A DNA stretch of 58,403 nt from Acidovorax sp. (GTDB lineage: Bacteria > Pseudomonadota > Gammaproteobacteria > Burkholderiales > Burkholderiaceae_C): positions 1 through 58,403 of the forward strand of contig NZ_JAPUDY010000074.1 of NCBI RefSeq assembly GCF_027492855.1. Reading direction: 5' to 3'. Made by a program: the position numbers and the translations under genes. Under the pieces are notes generated by a model, which worked only from the letters and a program-made list of their open reading frames with translations, was not told where the DNA came from and ran no database searches. Below are positions 35,564-43,769 of the stretch, piece by piece (position 1 is the first letter of the stretch; the number at the start of each line of letters is the position of its first letter).

Positions 35564-36763
35564 ATGCGCACACCCTCCGCCTTGCGGCCTTTTCAACGGC
35601 ACTCCCGGTATTTGCTGGTGTTGGCCGCCGCCGCTCTTTTGGCTGCCTGCTCCCGCCCCGCACCGCCCGAGGAGCCCGTGCGCTCCGTGAAGCTGCTGAC
35701 CGTGGGTGTGGGGGCGATGCAGTCCAGCCTGGAATATTCGGGCGAGGTGCGGGCGCGTGTGGAGTCACGCCTCGGCTTTCGGGTGGCGGGCAAGATCGTG
35801 CAGCGCCAGGCCCAATTGGGTCAGCGGGTGCGTGCCGGGCAGGTGCTGGCCCAGTTGGACCCGAGGGACTACCAACTCGCCGCCGATGCGGCGCGGGCGC
35901 AACTGGCGTCGGCCACCACGCAGCGCGACCTGGCGGCGGCCGACTTCAAGCGCTACCAGGCCTTGAAGGACCAGAATTTCATCAGCGGCGCCGAGCTGGA
36001 GCGCCGCGACGCTACGCTGAAAGCCGCGCAGTCCACGCTGGACCAGGCCCGCGCGCAGCTCTCGTCCCAGGGCAACCAGGCGGCCTACACCACGCTGGTG
36101 GCCGATGTGTCGGGTGTGGTGACGGGCATTGATGCCGAGCCGGGCCAGGTGGTGTCGGCCGGGGCACCCGTGGTGCGCATTGCGCAGGACGGCCCCCGCG
36201 ACGTGGTGTTTGCCGTGCCCGAAGACAAGGTGGCGCAGATCACGCTGGGTTCCAGCGTGGCGGTGCGAGGCTGGTCGGGCGGTGCGCCGTTGGCAGGCCG
36301 TGTGCGTGAGGTGGCCGCCAGTGCCGACCCCGCCACCCGCACTTATCAGGTGAAGGTGGCGATCGAGGGGGCAGAGGCCCCCGCCCTGGGCTCCACTGTG
36401 TATGTGACGCCCAAGGCGCTGAGCCACACGGGCATTGCGGCCATCAAGCTGCCGACCAGCGCCTTGTTCCAGCAAGGGCAGGCCACCGCCGTGTGGGTGT
36501 ATGACGCTGCCAGCGGTACGGTGAAGTCGCAGCCGGTGCAGATTGCCACGGCCGATGGCAACGAGGCCGTGGTGGCCGCGGGCCTGGCCCCCGGCATGCA
36601 GGTGGTGGCCACCGGGGTGCATGTGCTGTCGCCAGGGCAAAAGGTGACGGTATATCAGCCAAAAGTGGCTCAAGCGCCCGTTAATAAAGCGCAAACAGCT
36701 CCTGATTTTGTAGCGCCTGCGGCGTCTGCATCTCCCGCAGCCACGGCCTCTGCCGCCAACTGA
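35564..36763 (+). CDS. RND efflux system periplasmic adaptor (membrane fusion protein)
   Basis: The 399-residue lipoprotein (lipobox ending LLAAC near residue 28) links an inner-membrane RND pump to an outer-membrane channel. Seen are the barrel-sandwich lipoyl halves (ESRLGFRVAGKIVQRQAQLGQRVRAGQVLAQLDPRDYQ and ADVSGVVTGIDAEPGQVVSAG), a helical hairpin between, and a beta-barrel with PATRTYQVKVAI. The last 35 residues (after VTVYQP) are Ala/Pro-rich and are encoded partly by a copy of the palindromic repeat at 36660-36715. It overlaps no gene but is only 8 bp before the pump gene. No outer-membrane channel gene follows. Confidence 0.93.
   Translation: MRTPSALRPFQRHSRYLLVLAAAALLAACSRPAPPEEPVRSVKLLTVGVGAMQSSLEYSGEVRARVESRLGFRVAGKIVQRQAQLGQRVRAGQVLAQLDPRDYQLAADAARAQLASATTQRDLAAADFKRYQALKDQNFISGAELERRDATLKAAQSTLDQARAQLSSQGNQAAYTTLVADVSGVVTGIDAEPGQVVSAGAPVVRIAQDGPRDVVFAVPEDKVAQITLGSSVAVRGWSGGAPLAGRVREVAASADPATRTYQVKVAIEGAEAPALGSTVYVTPKALSHTGIAAIKLPTSALFQQGQATAVWVYDAASGTVKSQPVQIATADGNEAVVAAGLAPGMQVVATGVHVLSPGQKVTVYQPKVAQAPVNKAQTAPDFVAPAASASPAATASAAN
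36660..36715 (+). repeat. Palindromic repeat copy inside the coding sequence of the adaptor gene
   Basis: The bases match, with the same order of parts, the intergenic copy at 55060: AAAAGTGGCTC, then AAGCGCCCGTTAATAAAGCGC, then AACAGCTCCTGATTTTGTAGC. Here they are translated as part of the C-terminal tail (VAQAPVNKAQTAPDFVA). Confidence 0.7.
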
Positions 36764-36771
36764 GGCCTGCC

Positions 36772-39700
36772 ATGACACAACAACAACCCAAAGAGGGGTT
36801 CAACCTCTCCAAGTGGGCGCTCGACCATCCGGCGCTGACCCGCTATCTGATGGTGGTGCTGATGCTGTTGGGCTTTGCGGCCTATTTTCAGCTGGGGCAG
36901 GACGAAGACCCGCCATTCACCTTCCGCGCCATGGTGGTGCGCACCTACTGGCCCGGCGCCACGGCGCAGCAGGTGGCTGAGCAGGTTACCGACAAGATCG
37001 AGCGCACGCTGCAAGAGGTGCCCTACGCCGACAAGATCCGCAGCTACTCCAAGCCTGGCGAGTCGCAGATCATTTTCCAGATCAAGGACAACTCCAAGGC
37101 CAGCGATGTGGCCAACGTCTGGTACAGCGTGCGCAAGAAGGTGGGCGACATGCGCTACACCTTGCCGCAGGGCATCCAGGGGCCGTTCTTCAACGATGAC
37201 TTCGGCGATGTGTATGGCGTGATCTACGCGCTGGAGTCCGAGGGCTTCAGCTACGCTGAGCTCAAGCAATTTGCCGACGACGCGCGCCAGCAACTGCTGC
37301 GCGTGCCCGATGTGGCCAAGGTCGAGCTGTTTGGCGTGCAGGACGAAAAGCTTTTCATCGAAATTTCGCAAAAGCGCCTGTCGCAACTGGGACTGGACCT
37401 GAACGCCGTGTTGGCCCAGTTGGGCCAGCAAAACGCCGTGGAGAGCGCGGGCGCTGTGCAAACGCCGCTGGACCAGGTGCAGGTGCGCGTGCAAGGCCAG
37501 TTCAACGCCATCGAAGACCTGCGCGCCATGCCGATCCGTGGACCTTCGGGCGCGCAGCTGCGCCTGTCGGACATTGCCGACGTCAAGCGCGGCTATGTGG
37601 ACCCTGCCACCGTGAAGGTGCGCCACCAGGGGCAGGAGGTGATTGCACTGGGCGTGTCCATGGCCAAGGGCGGCGACATCATCGCGCTGGGCAAGGCGCT
37701 GCACTTGGCTGTCGACCGCATTGGGCGCACCCTGCCAGCAGGGGTGAAGCTCGTCAACGTGCAGGACCAGCCCAAGGCGGTGGCCACCTCGGTGAACGAG
37801 TTCGTCAAGGTGCTGATCGAGGCCGTGGTTATCGTGCTGGCGGTGAGTTTTGTTGCGCTGGGTTTCCACAAGCGCCCTGGCAACAACCCGCTGTGGAAGC
37901 GCTGGTACATCGACCCGCGGCCGGGCCTGGTGGTGGGTATCACCATCCCCATGGTGTTGGCCGTCACCTTCCTGGCCATGTGGTACTGGGGCATTGGCCT
38001 GCACAAGATTTCGCTGGGCTCGCTCATCATTGCGCTGGGCCTGCTGGTGGACGACGCCATCATTGCGGTCGAGATGATGGTGCTCAAGCTTGAAGAGGGC
38101 TACGACAAGGTGCGCGCCGCCACCTTTGCCTACGAGCTGACGGCCATGCCCATGCTCACGGGCACCTTGATCACGGCGGCGGGTTTTCTGCCCATTGGCC
38201 TGGCCAAGTCCACCACAGGTGAATACACGTTTGCGATCTTTGCCGTGACGGTGATCGCGCTGGTGCTCAGCTGGATCGTGTCGGTGTATTTTGTGCCCTA
38301 CCTGGGCACGCTACTGCTCAAGGTGCCACCCCATGTGCTGGCTGCGCAGGCCCACAAAGGGATCACGGAAGACCCGCACGAGGTGTTCGACAGCCCGTTC
38401 TACCGCACCTTCCGCCGCCTGGTGGATTGGTGCGTTCAGCACCGGTGGATCACCATCGGCGCCACGGTGCTGACCTTTGCGCTGGGCATTGTGGGCATGG
38501 GCCAGGTGCAGCAGCAGTTCTTCCCGGATTCGAGCCGCCCTGAAATCATGGTCGACATCTGGTTCCCCGAGGGCACGTCCTTTGCGGGCAACGAAGAGGT
38601 CACCAAGCGGGTGGAGAAGCGCCTGCTGTCAGAGCCGGGCGTGAACACGGTCAGCACCTGGGTGGGGTCGGGCGTGCCCCGTTTCTACCTGCCGCTGGAC
38701 CAGGTGTTTCCGCAGAGCAACGTGTCGCAGTTCATTGTGGTGCCCAAGGATTTGAAGGTGCGCGAATCGCTGCGCGTGAAGCTGCCGGCGCTGCTGGCCG
38801 AGGAGTTCCCGGAAGTGCGTGGCCGCGTCAAGCTACTGCCCAATGGGCCGCCCGTGCCGTATCCCGTGCAGTTCCGCGTGGTGGGCCCCGATCCGCTGGT
38901 GCTGCGCGAGCGCGCCGACGAGGTGAAGGCCCAGTTGCGCCAGAGCCCCGACATGCGCGGCGTGAATGACAACTGGAACGAGTCCGTGAAGGTGCTGCGC
39001 CTGGAGGTGGACCAGGCCAAGGCGCGCGCGCTGGGCGTGACGAGCCAGTCCATCGCCCAGGCGTCCAAGACCATCCTGACGGGCACCCAGGTGGGCCAGT
39101 TCCGCGAGGGGGACAAACTCATCGACATTGTGCTGCGCCAGCCGCTGGATGAGCGCAATGCCATCACCGACATCGCCAACGCCTATCTGCCCACGGCTTC
39201 GGGCAAGTCGATCCCGCTCACGCAGATCGCCAAGCCCGTGTTCACCTGGGAGCCTGGCGTGATGTGGCGCGAGAACCGCGACTACGCCATCACGGTGCAA
39301 GGCGACGTGACCGAGGGCCTGCAGGGTGCCACGGTGACGGCGTCGCTGCTGCCTGCCCTCAAGGAAATCGAGGCCAAATGGCGGGCCACCGGGCAAACGG
39401 GCTATCGCATTGACGTCGCGGGGGCCGTGGAAGAAAGCTCCAAGGGCTCGGCGTCGATCGCGGCGGGTATTCCGGTCATGCTGTTCATCACCTTCACACT
39501 GCTCATGCTGCAACTGCACAGCTTCAGCCGCGCGATGCTGGTGTTCCTGACCGGGCCGCTGGGCCTGGCGGGCGTGGCGGCGGCATTGCTGCTGCTCAAC
39601 CGTCCGTTCGGTTTTGTTGCACTGCTCGGGGTGATCGCGCTCATGGGCATGATCCAGCGCAACTCGGTGATCCTGATCGACCAGATCGAGCAAGACCGCG

Positions 39701-39954
39701 CGCGGGGCGTGCCAGCGTGGGATGCCATCGTCGAGTCGGCCGTGCGCCGCCTGCGCCCCATCGTGCTCACGGCCGCCGCCGCCGTGCTGGCCATGATCCC
39801 GCTGTCACGCAGCGTGTTCTGGGGGCCAATGGCTGTGGCCATCATGGGTGGGCTGGTGGTCGCCACCGTGCTCACGCTGCTGGCCCTGCCTGCGATGTAC
39901 GCCGCCTGGTTCCGGGTCAAACGGCCCGCGCCGGAGGTCCTTGGAGGGGTTTGA
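36772..39954 (+). CDS. RND-family efflux pump (HAE1 type) inner-membrane transporter
   Basis: The 1060-residue protein has the classical RND layout: a first membrane helix (YLMVVLMLLGFAAYFQLG), a large periplasmic loop, a membrane cluster with ALGLLVDDAIIAVEMM (the proton-relay Asp-Asp pair), a second large loop, and the final helices with GVIALMGMIQRNSVILIDQIEQ. It exports small compounds using the proton gradient. The sequence GQDEDPPFTFRAMVV near the N-terminus is typical of a branch distinct from AcrB. It is co-transcribed with the adaptor. Confidence 0.94.
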   Translation: MTQQQPKEGFNLSKWALDHPALTRYLMVVLMLLGFAAYFQLGQDEDPPFTFRAMVVRTYWPGATAQQVAEQVTDKIERTLQEVPYADKIRSYSKPGESQIIFQIKDNSKASDVANVWYSVRKKVGDMRYTLPQGIQGPFFNDDFGDVYGVIYALESEGFSYAELKQFADDARQQLLRVPDVAKVELFGVQDEKLFIEISQKRLSQLGLDLNAVLAQLGQQNAVESAGAVQTPLDQVQVRVQGQFNAIEDLRAMPIRGPSGAQLRLSDIADVKRGYVDPATVKVRHQGQEVIALGVSMAKGGDIIALGKALHLAVDRIGRTLPAGVKLVNVQDQPKAVATSVNEFVKVLIEAVVIVLAVSFVALGFHKRPGNNPLWKRWYIDPRPGLVVGITIPMVLAVTFLAMWYWGIGLHKISLGSLIIALGLLVDDAIIAVEMMVLKLEEGYDKVRAATFAYELTAMPMLTGTLITAAGFLPIGLAKSTTGEYTFAIFAVTVIALVLSWIVSVYFVPYLGTLLLKVPPHVLAAQAHKGITEDPHEVFDSPFYRTFRRLVDWCVQHRWITIGATVLTFALGIVGMGQVQQQFFPDSSRPEIMVDIWFPEGTSFAGNEEVTKRVEKRLLSEPGVNTVSTWVGSGVPRFYLPLDQVFPQSNVSQFIVVPKDLKVRESLRVKLPALLAEEFPEVRGRVKLLPNGPPVPYPVQFRVVGPDPLVLRERADEVKAQLRQSPDMRGVNDNWNESVKVLRLEVDQAKARALGVTSQSIAQASKTILTGTQVGQFREGDKLIDIVLRQPLDERNAITDIANAYLPTASGKSIPLTQIAKPVFTWEPGVMWRENRDYAITVQGDVTEGLQGATVTASLLPALKEIEAKWRATGQTGYRIDVAGAVEESSKGSASIAAGIPVMLFITFTLLMLQLHSFSRAMLVFLTGPLGLAGVAAALLLLNRPFGFVALLGVIALMGMIQRNSVILIDQIEQDRARGVPAWDAIVESAVRRLRPIVLTAAAAVLAMIPLSRSVFWGPMAVAIMGGLVVATVLTLLALPAMYAAWFRVKRPAPEVLGGV

Positions 39955-40004
39955 TTTCCATGCTTGCCCGCATCAGGGTAAAATAGAAGGTTGACCGATT
40001 TCAC

Positions 40005-40038
40005 ACAGGCGGCAGCTGAGGTTGCCGCCTGTTTGTTT
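40005..40038 (+). terminator. Hairpin with T-rich tail after the RND operon, upstream of tRNA-Leu
   Basis: A 10-bp stem (ACAGGCGGCA with TGCCGCCTGT) is followed by TTGTTTGTTG. It should end the RND transcript. Only 12 bases separate it from the tRNA-Leu, so the tRNA promoter must lie upstream and the hairpin would be in its 5' leader. Confidence 0.65.
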
Positions 40039-40049
40039 GTTGTAGAACC

Positions 40050-40136
40050 GCGCGGGTGGCGAAATTGGTAGACGCACCAGGTTTAGGTCCTGACGCCAGC
40101 AATGGTGTGGGGGTTCGAGTCCCCCCCCGCGCACCA
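40050..40136 (+). tRNA. tRNA-Leu (anticodon UAG)
   Basis: Acceptor arms GCGCGGG and CCCGCGC pair, the D-arm reads TGGCGAAATTGGTAGACGC, the anticodon loop TTTAGGT gives UAG, a long variable arm is present as in class II tRNAs, and the T-arm is GGGGGTTCGAGTCCCCC. CCA is encoded (40134-40136). It precedes tig by 75 bp. Confidence 0.97.
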
Positions 40137-40211
40137 CCCATGTGAGACTTTGCGGAACACGGCGCTGCTGCGCTGCAGCCAGCACGATCCACATTCATAA
40201 GAGGAATAGCC

Positions 40212-41528
40212 ATGGCCGTTACTGTTGAAACCCTTGAGAAGCTCGAGCGCAAGATTACGCTGAGCGTGCCCGTTACCCTGATCCAGTCCGAAGTGGACAC
40301 GCGCCTGAAGCGCCTGGCCCGCACCGTCAAGATGGACGGTTTCCGTCCTGGCAAGGTGCCCATGAACGTGGTGGCCCAGCGCTATGGCTACTCGGTGCAG
40401 TACGAAGTGCTCAACGACAAGGTCGGTGAAGCCTTTGCCGTGGCCGCCAACGAAGCCAACCTGCGTGTTGCCGGCCAGCCCCGCATCACCGAAAAGGACG
40501 GCGCTCCTGAAGGCCAGGTCACGTTCGACGCCATCTTCGAGGTGTTCCCCGAAGTCAAGATCGCCGATTTGGCCGATGCCGAAGTCGAGAAGCTGTCGTC
40601 CGAAGTGACCGATGCCGCCATCGACAAGACCATCGACATCCTGCGCAAGCAGCGCCGCAGCTTCGCCCAGCGCGCCATCGACGCCGCTGCGCAAGACGGC
40701 GACCGTGTGACCGTGGACTTCGAAGGCAAGATCGATGGTGAACCCTTTGACGGCGGCAAGGCCGAAGACTTCCAGTTCCTGGTCGGCGAAGGCCAGATGC
40801 TCAAGGAATTCGAAGACGCCGTGCGTGGCATGAAGTCTGGCGAAAGCAAGACCTTCCCCCTGGCCTTCCCCGCCGAATACCACGGCAAGGATGTGGCTGG
40901 CAAGACGGCTGACTTCCTGGTCACGATCAAGAAGATTGAAGCCGCTCACCTGCCCGAAGTGAACGACGCCCTGGCCAAGTCGCTGGGCATTGCCGACGGT
41001 TCCGTGGACGGCCTGCGCGCCGACATCAAGAAGAACCTGGAGCGCGAAGTCAAGTTCCGCCTGCTGGCCCGCAACAAGCAAGCCGTGATGGACGCCCTGG
41101 TCGCCAAGGCCGAGCTGGACCTGCCCAACGCCAGCGTGCAGGCTGAAATCGCCCGCCTGCTGGAAGGCGCCCGCGCCGAGCTGAAGCAACGCGGCATCAA
41201 GGACGCCGACAAGGCCGAGATCCCTGAAGACGTGTTCCGCCCCCAAGCCGAGCGCCGCGTGCGCCTGGGCCTGGTGCTGGCCGAGCTGGTGCGTGCCAAC
41301 GAACTGCAGGCCAAGCCCGAGCAGCTCAAGGCCCACATCGACGAGCTGGCTGCCAGCTACGAGAAGCCCGAAGACGTGGTGCGCTGGTACTTCGGCGACC
41401 GCCAGCGTCTGGCCGAAGTCGAAGCCGTTGTGATCGAAAACAACGTGACCGATTTCGTGCTGGGCAAGGCCAAGGTGGTCGAGAAGGCCGTGTCGTTTGA
41501 CGATCTGATGGCGCAGCAACAAGGCTGA
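40212..41528 (+). CDS. tig: Trigger factor (ribosome-associated chaperone, peptidyl-prolyl isomerase)
   Basis: The 438-residue protein has the three trigger factor domains: the N-terminal ribosome-binding domain with the signature GFRPGKVP (residues 43-50), an FKBP-type isomerase domain (about 150-245; [37 protein letters not shown]), and the long helical C-terminal chaperone arm. It binds ribosomes and shields nascent chains. It is followed by clpP, clpX and lon in the order conserved across proteobacteria. Confidence 0.97.
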   Translation: MAVTVETLEKLERKITLSVPVTLIQSEVDTRLKRLARTVKMDGFRPGKVPMNVVAQRYGYSVQYEVLNDKVGEAFAVAANEANLRVAGQPRITEKDGAPEGQVTFDAIFEVFPEVKIADLADAEVEKLSSEVTDAAIDKTIDILRKQRRSFAQRAIDAAAQDGDRVTVDFEGKIDGEPFDGGKAEDFQFLVGEGQMLKEFEDAVRGMKSGESKTFPLAFPAEYHGKDVAGKTADFLVTIKKIEAAHLPEVNDALAKSLGIADGSVDGLRADIKKNLEREVKFRLLARNKQAVMDALVAKAELDLPNASVQAEIARLLEGARAELKQRGIKDADKAEIPEDVFRPQAERRVRLGLVLAELVRANELQAKPEQLKAHIDELAASYEKPEDVVRWYFGDRQRLAEVEAVVIENNVTDFVLGKAKVVEKAVSFDDLMAQQQG

Positions 41529-41598
41529 TAGGCCCTCCTGGCCTCACTGGACTGCAGTTTGGCTGCGGCCCGGTGGCTAAAGATTAGGATACACATCA

Positions 41599-41626
41599 GG
41601 GGCTTGTGCTTTCGTGCACAAGCCCC
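41599..41626 (+). terminator. Strong hairpin between tig and clpP
   Basis: A perfect 11-bp stem (GGGGCTTGTGC with GCACAAGCCCC) closes a 6-base loop, followed by AATTCATTT. The weak T content after it suggests partial termination or mRNA 3'-end protection rather than full stop. Confidence 0.6.
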
Positions 41627-41667
41627 AATTCATTTCTGGGTAAAGTACCTGCTTGACTGGAGAAAAC

Positions 41668-42276
41668 ATGAGCGCATTGGAAACACAAGGCCTGGGCATG
41701 GTCCCCATGGTCATCGAGCAGTCGGGCCGTGGCGAACGGTCCTATGACATCTACTCGCGCCTGCTCAAGGAGCGCGTGATTTTTCTGGTGGGGCCGGTCA
41801 ATGACCAGACCGCCAACCTGGTGGTGGCGCAGCTGCTGTTCCTGGAGAGCGAAAACCCCGACAAGGACATTTCGTTCTACATCAACTCCCCTGGCGGCTC
41901 GGTGAGTGCCGGCATGGCGATTTTTGACACCATGAACTTCATCAAGCCTGACGTCTCGACCCTGTGCACGGGCATGGCGGCCAGCATGGGCGCCTTTTTG
42001 CTGGCGGCGGGTGCCAAGGGCAAGCGTTTTGCATTGCCCAACTCCAAGGTCATGATCCACCAGCCGCTGGGCGGCATGCAGGGCCAGGCCACCGAGATCG
42101 AGATTCATGCCCGCGAGATCCTGAAGACCCGTGAGCAGCTCAACAACATCCTGGCCGAGCGTACTGGCCAGTCGCTGGAGAAGATCCAGCGCGACACCGA
42201 GCGCGACTATTTCCTGTCGGCAGACGAGGCCAAGGAATACGGCCTGGTCGATCAGGTGATCAGCAAGCGCGCCTGA
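41668..42276 (+). CDS. clpP: ATP-dependent Clp protease proteolytic subunit
   Basis: The 202-residue protein carries the ClpP triad: Ser106 in [10 protein letters not shown], His131 in VMIHQPLGG and Asp180 in [11 protein letters not shown]. It forms the 14-mer barrel that degrades substrates unfolded by ClpX or ClpA. The ATG at 41668 is used because it follows GGAG and gives [18 protein letters not shown], a typical N-terminus. It is followed by clpX after 101 bp containing a terminator-like hairpin. Confidence 0.97.
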   Translation: MSALETQGLGMVPMVIEQSGRGERSYDIYSRLLKERVIFLVGPVNDQTANLVVAQLLFLESENPDKDISFYINSPGGSVSAGMAIFDTMNFIKPDVSTLCTGMAASMGAFLLAAGAKGKRFALPNSKVMIHQPLGGMQGQATEIEIHAREILKTREQLNNILAERTGQSLEKIQRDTERDYFLSADEAKEYGLVDQVISKRA

Positions 42277-42294
42277 TCAACCAGGTTGGTGCAG

Positions 42295-42325
42295 CGGCGT
42301 TTTCCCTGAGGGAAGACGCCGTTTT
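42295..42325 (+). terminator. Hairpin with T-run between clpP and clpX
   Basis: Stem CGGCGTTTTCCC with GGGAAGACGCCG (12 bp with one G-U pair) and a 3-base loop is followed by TTTT. This is a good intrinsic terminator shape and could lower clpX expression relative to clpP. Confidence 0.7.
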
Positions 42326-42377
42326 CCATTTGGTTATCATCCCGACAACTTTCCGTAACAAGCAAGGCATTGCCCCC

Positions 42378-43643
42378 ATGGCCGAGAAAAAAGGCTCTTC
42401 CAGCGAAAAAACCCTTTACTGCTCTTTCTGCGGCAAAAGCCAGCACGAAGTGAAGAAGCTGATCGCCGGTCCGTCGGTCTTTATCTGCGACGAGTGCATT
42501 GACCTGTGCAACGAGATCATTCGTGATGAACTCCCCGCCGGTGATCTGGCGCGCGAAGGCCGCAGCGACCTGCCCACTCCGGTAGAGATCAAGACCAACC
42601 TCGACAACTACGTGATTGGCCAGGACGTGGCCAAGCGCACGCTGGCGGTGGCGGTGTACAACCACTACAAGCGTCTGCGCCACAAGGACAAGGCCCACAA
42701 GGATGATGTGGAGCTCTCCAAGAGCAATATTTTGCTGATTGGCCCCACGGGCTCGGGCAAAACGCTCTTGGCCCAGACCTTGGCACGCATGCTGGACGTG
42801 CCCTTTGTGATGGCCGACGCCACCACGCTGACTGAGGCGGGCTACGTGGGCGAGGACGTGGAAAACATCGTCCAGAAGCTGCTGCAAAGCTGCAACTACG
42901 AAGTCGAGCGCGCACAGCGCGGCATCGTCTACATCGACGAAATCGACAAGATCTCGCGCAAATCGGACAACCCCAGCATCACCCGCGACGTCTCGGGCGA
43001 GGGCGTGCAGCAAGCGCTGCTCAAGCTGATCGAAGGCACCATGGCCAGCGTGCCACCCCAGGGCGGGCGCAAGCACCCGAACCAGGACTTTTTGCAGATC
43101 GACACGACCAACATCCTGTTCATCTGCGGCGGCGCGTTCGCGGGGCTGGAAAAGGTCATCGAGAACCGCACCGAGGCGTCGGGCATCGGCTTTGGCGCAT
43201 CGGTCAAGAGCAAGAAGCAGCGTTCGCTGACCGAGGTGTTCACCGAGATCGAACCCGAGGATCTGATCAAGTTCGGCCTGATCCCCGAGCTCGTGGGCCG
43301 TATGCCCGTGGTGACGGCCCTGGCCGAGCTGAGCGAAGATGCGCTGGTCGAGATTCTGACCGAGCCCAAGAATGCGCTGGTCAAGCAGTACAGCAAGCTC
43401 CTGGCCATGGAAGGTGTGGACCTGGAGATCCGTCCTGCCGCACTCAAGGCCATCGCCCGCAAGGCGCTGGCCCGCAAGACGGGTGCCCGTGGCCTGCGCT
43501 CCATTCTGGAGCAATCGCTGATCGGCACGATGTTCGACTTGCCCAATACCAGCAATGTCGAAAAGGTGGTGGTGGACGAGTCCACCATCGAAGAAAACAA
43601 GCCGCCGCTGCTCGTCTATCGCGAAGCGGCCAAGAAGGCCTGA
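42378..43643 (+). CDS. clpX: ATP-dependent Clp protease ATP-binding subunit
   Basis: The 421-residue AAA+ unfoldase has an N-terminal zinc-binding domain (Cys15, Cys18, Cys37, Cys40), Walker A GPTGSGKT at residues 122-129, the pore region [11 protein letters not shown], Walker [11 protein letters not shown] and arginine-bearing [12 protein letters not shown]. It recognises tagged substrates and feeds ClpP. The ATG at 42378 gives [19 protein letters not shown], the usual start; an upstream extension was rejected. Confidence 0.97.
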   Translation: MAEKKGSSSEKTLYCSFCGKSQHEVKKLIAGPSVFICDECIDLCNEIIRDELPAGDLAREGRSDLPTPVEIKTNLDNYVIGQDVAKRTLAVAVYNHYKRLRHKDKAHKDDVELSKSNILLIGPTGSGKTLLAQTLARMLDVPFVMADATTLTEAGYVGEDVENIVQKLLQSCNYEVERAQRGIVYIDEIDKISRKSDNPSITRDVSGEGVQQALLKLIEGTMASVPPQGGRKHPNQDFLQIDTTNILFICGGAFAGLEKVIENRTEASGIGFGASVKSKKQRSLTEVFTEIEPEDLIKFGLIPELVGRMPVVTALAELSEDALVEILTEPKNALVKQYSKLLAMEGVDLEIRPAALKAIARKALARKTGARGLRSILEQSLIGTMFDLPNTSNVEKVVVDESTIEENKPPLLVYREAAKKA

Positions 43644-43684
43644 GATGACCGGAGCGGGCGCCTTGTTGCTGCCCTTTGAGCCAT

Positions 43685-43720
43685 CAACCCTTGCGCCAGC
43701 GCGGCTGCGTGCAAGGGTTG
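43685..43720. promoter_or_regulatory. Hairpin upstream of lon
   Basis: A perfect 10-bp inverted repeat (CAACCCTTGC with GCAAGGGTTG) encloses 16 bases. It is followed by TTGAAA and the palindrome CCACATGTGG (43729-43738). No T-run follows, so it may mark the lon promoter region or stabilise clpX mRNA; which of these cannot be told. Confidence 0.4.
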
Positions 43721-43769
43721 AAAATCCCCACATGTGGACCATATGCCACAGAGTTAACTGAGGATTTCC

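Noticed and set aside
43718-43745. Heat-shock (sigma-32) promoter before lon from TTGAAA and CCCCACAT
   Set aside because: The two boxes are only two bases apart, far from the normal spacing.
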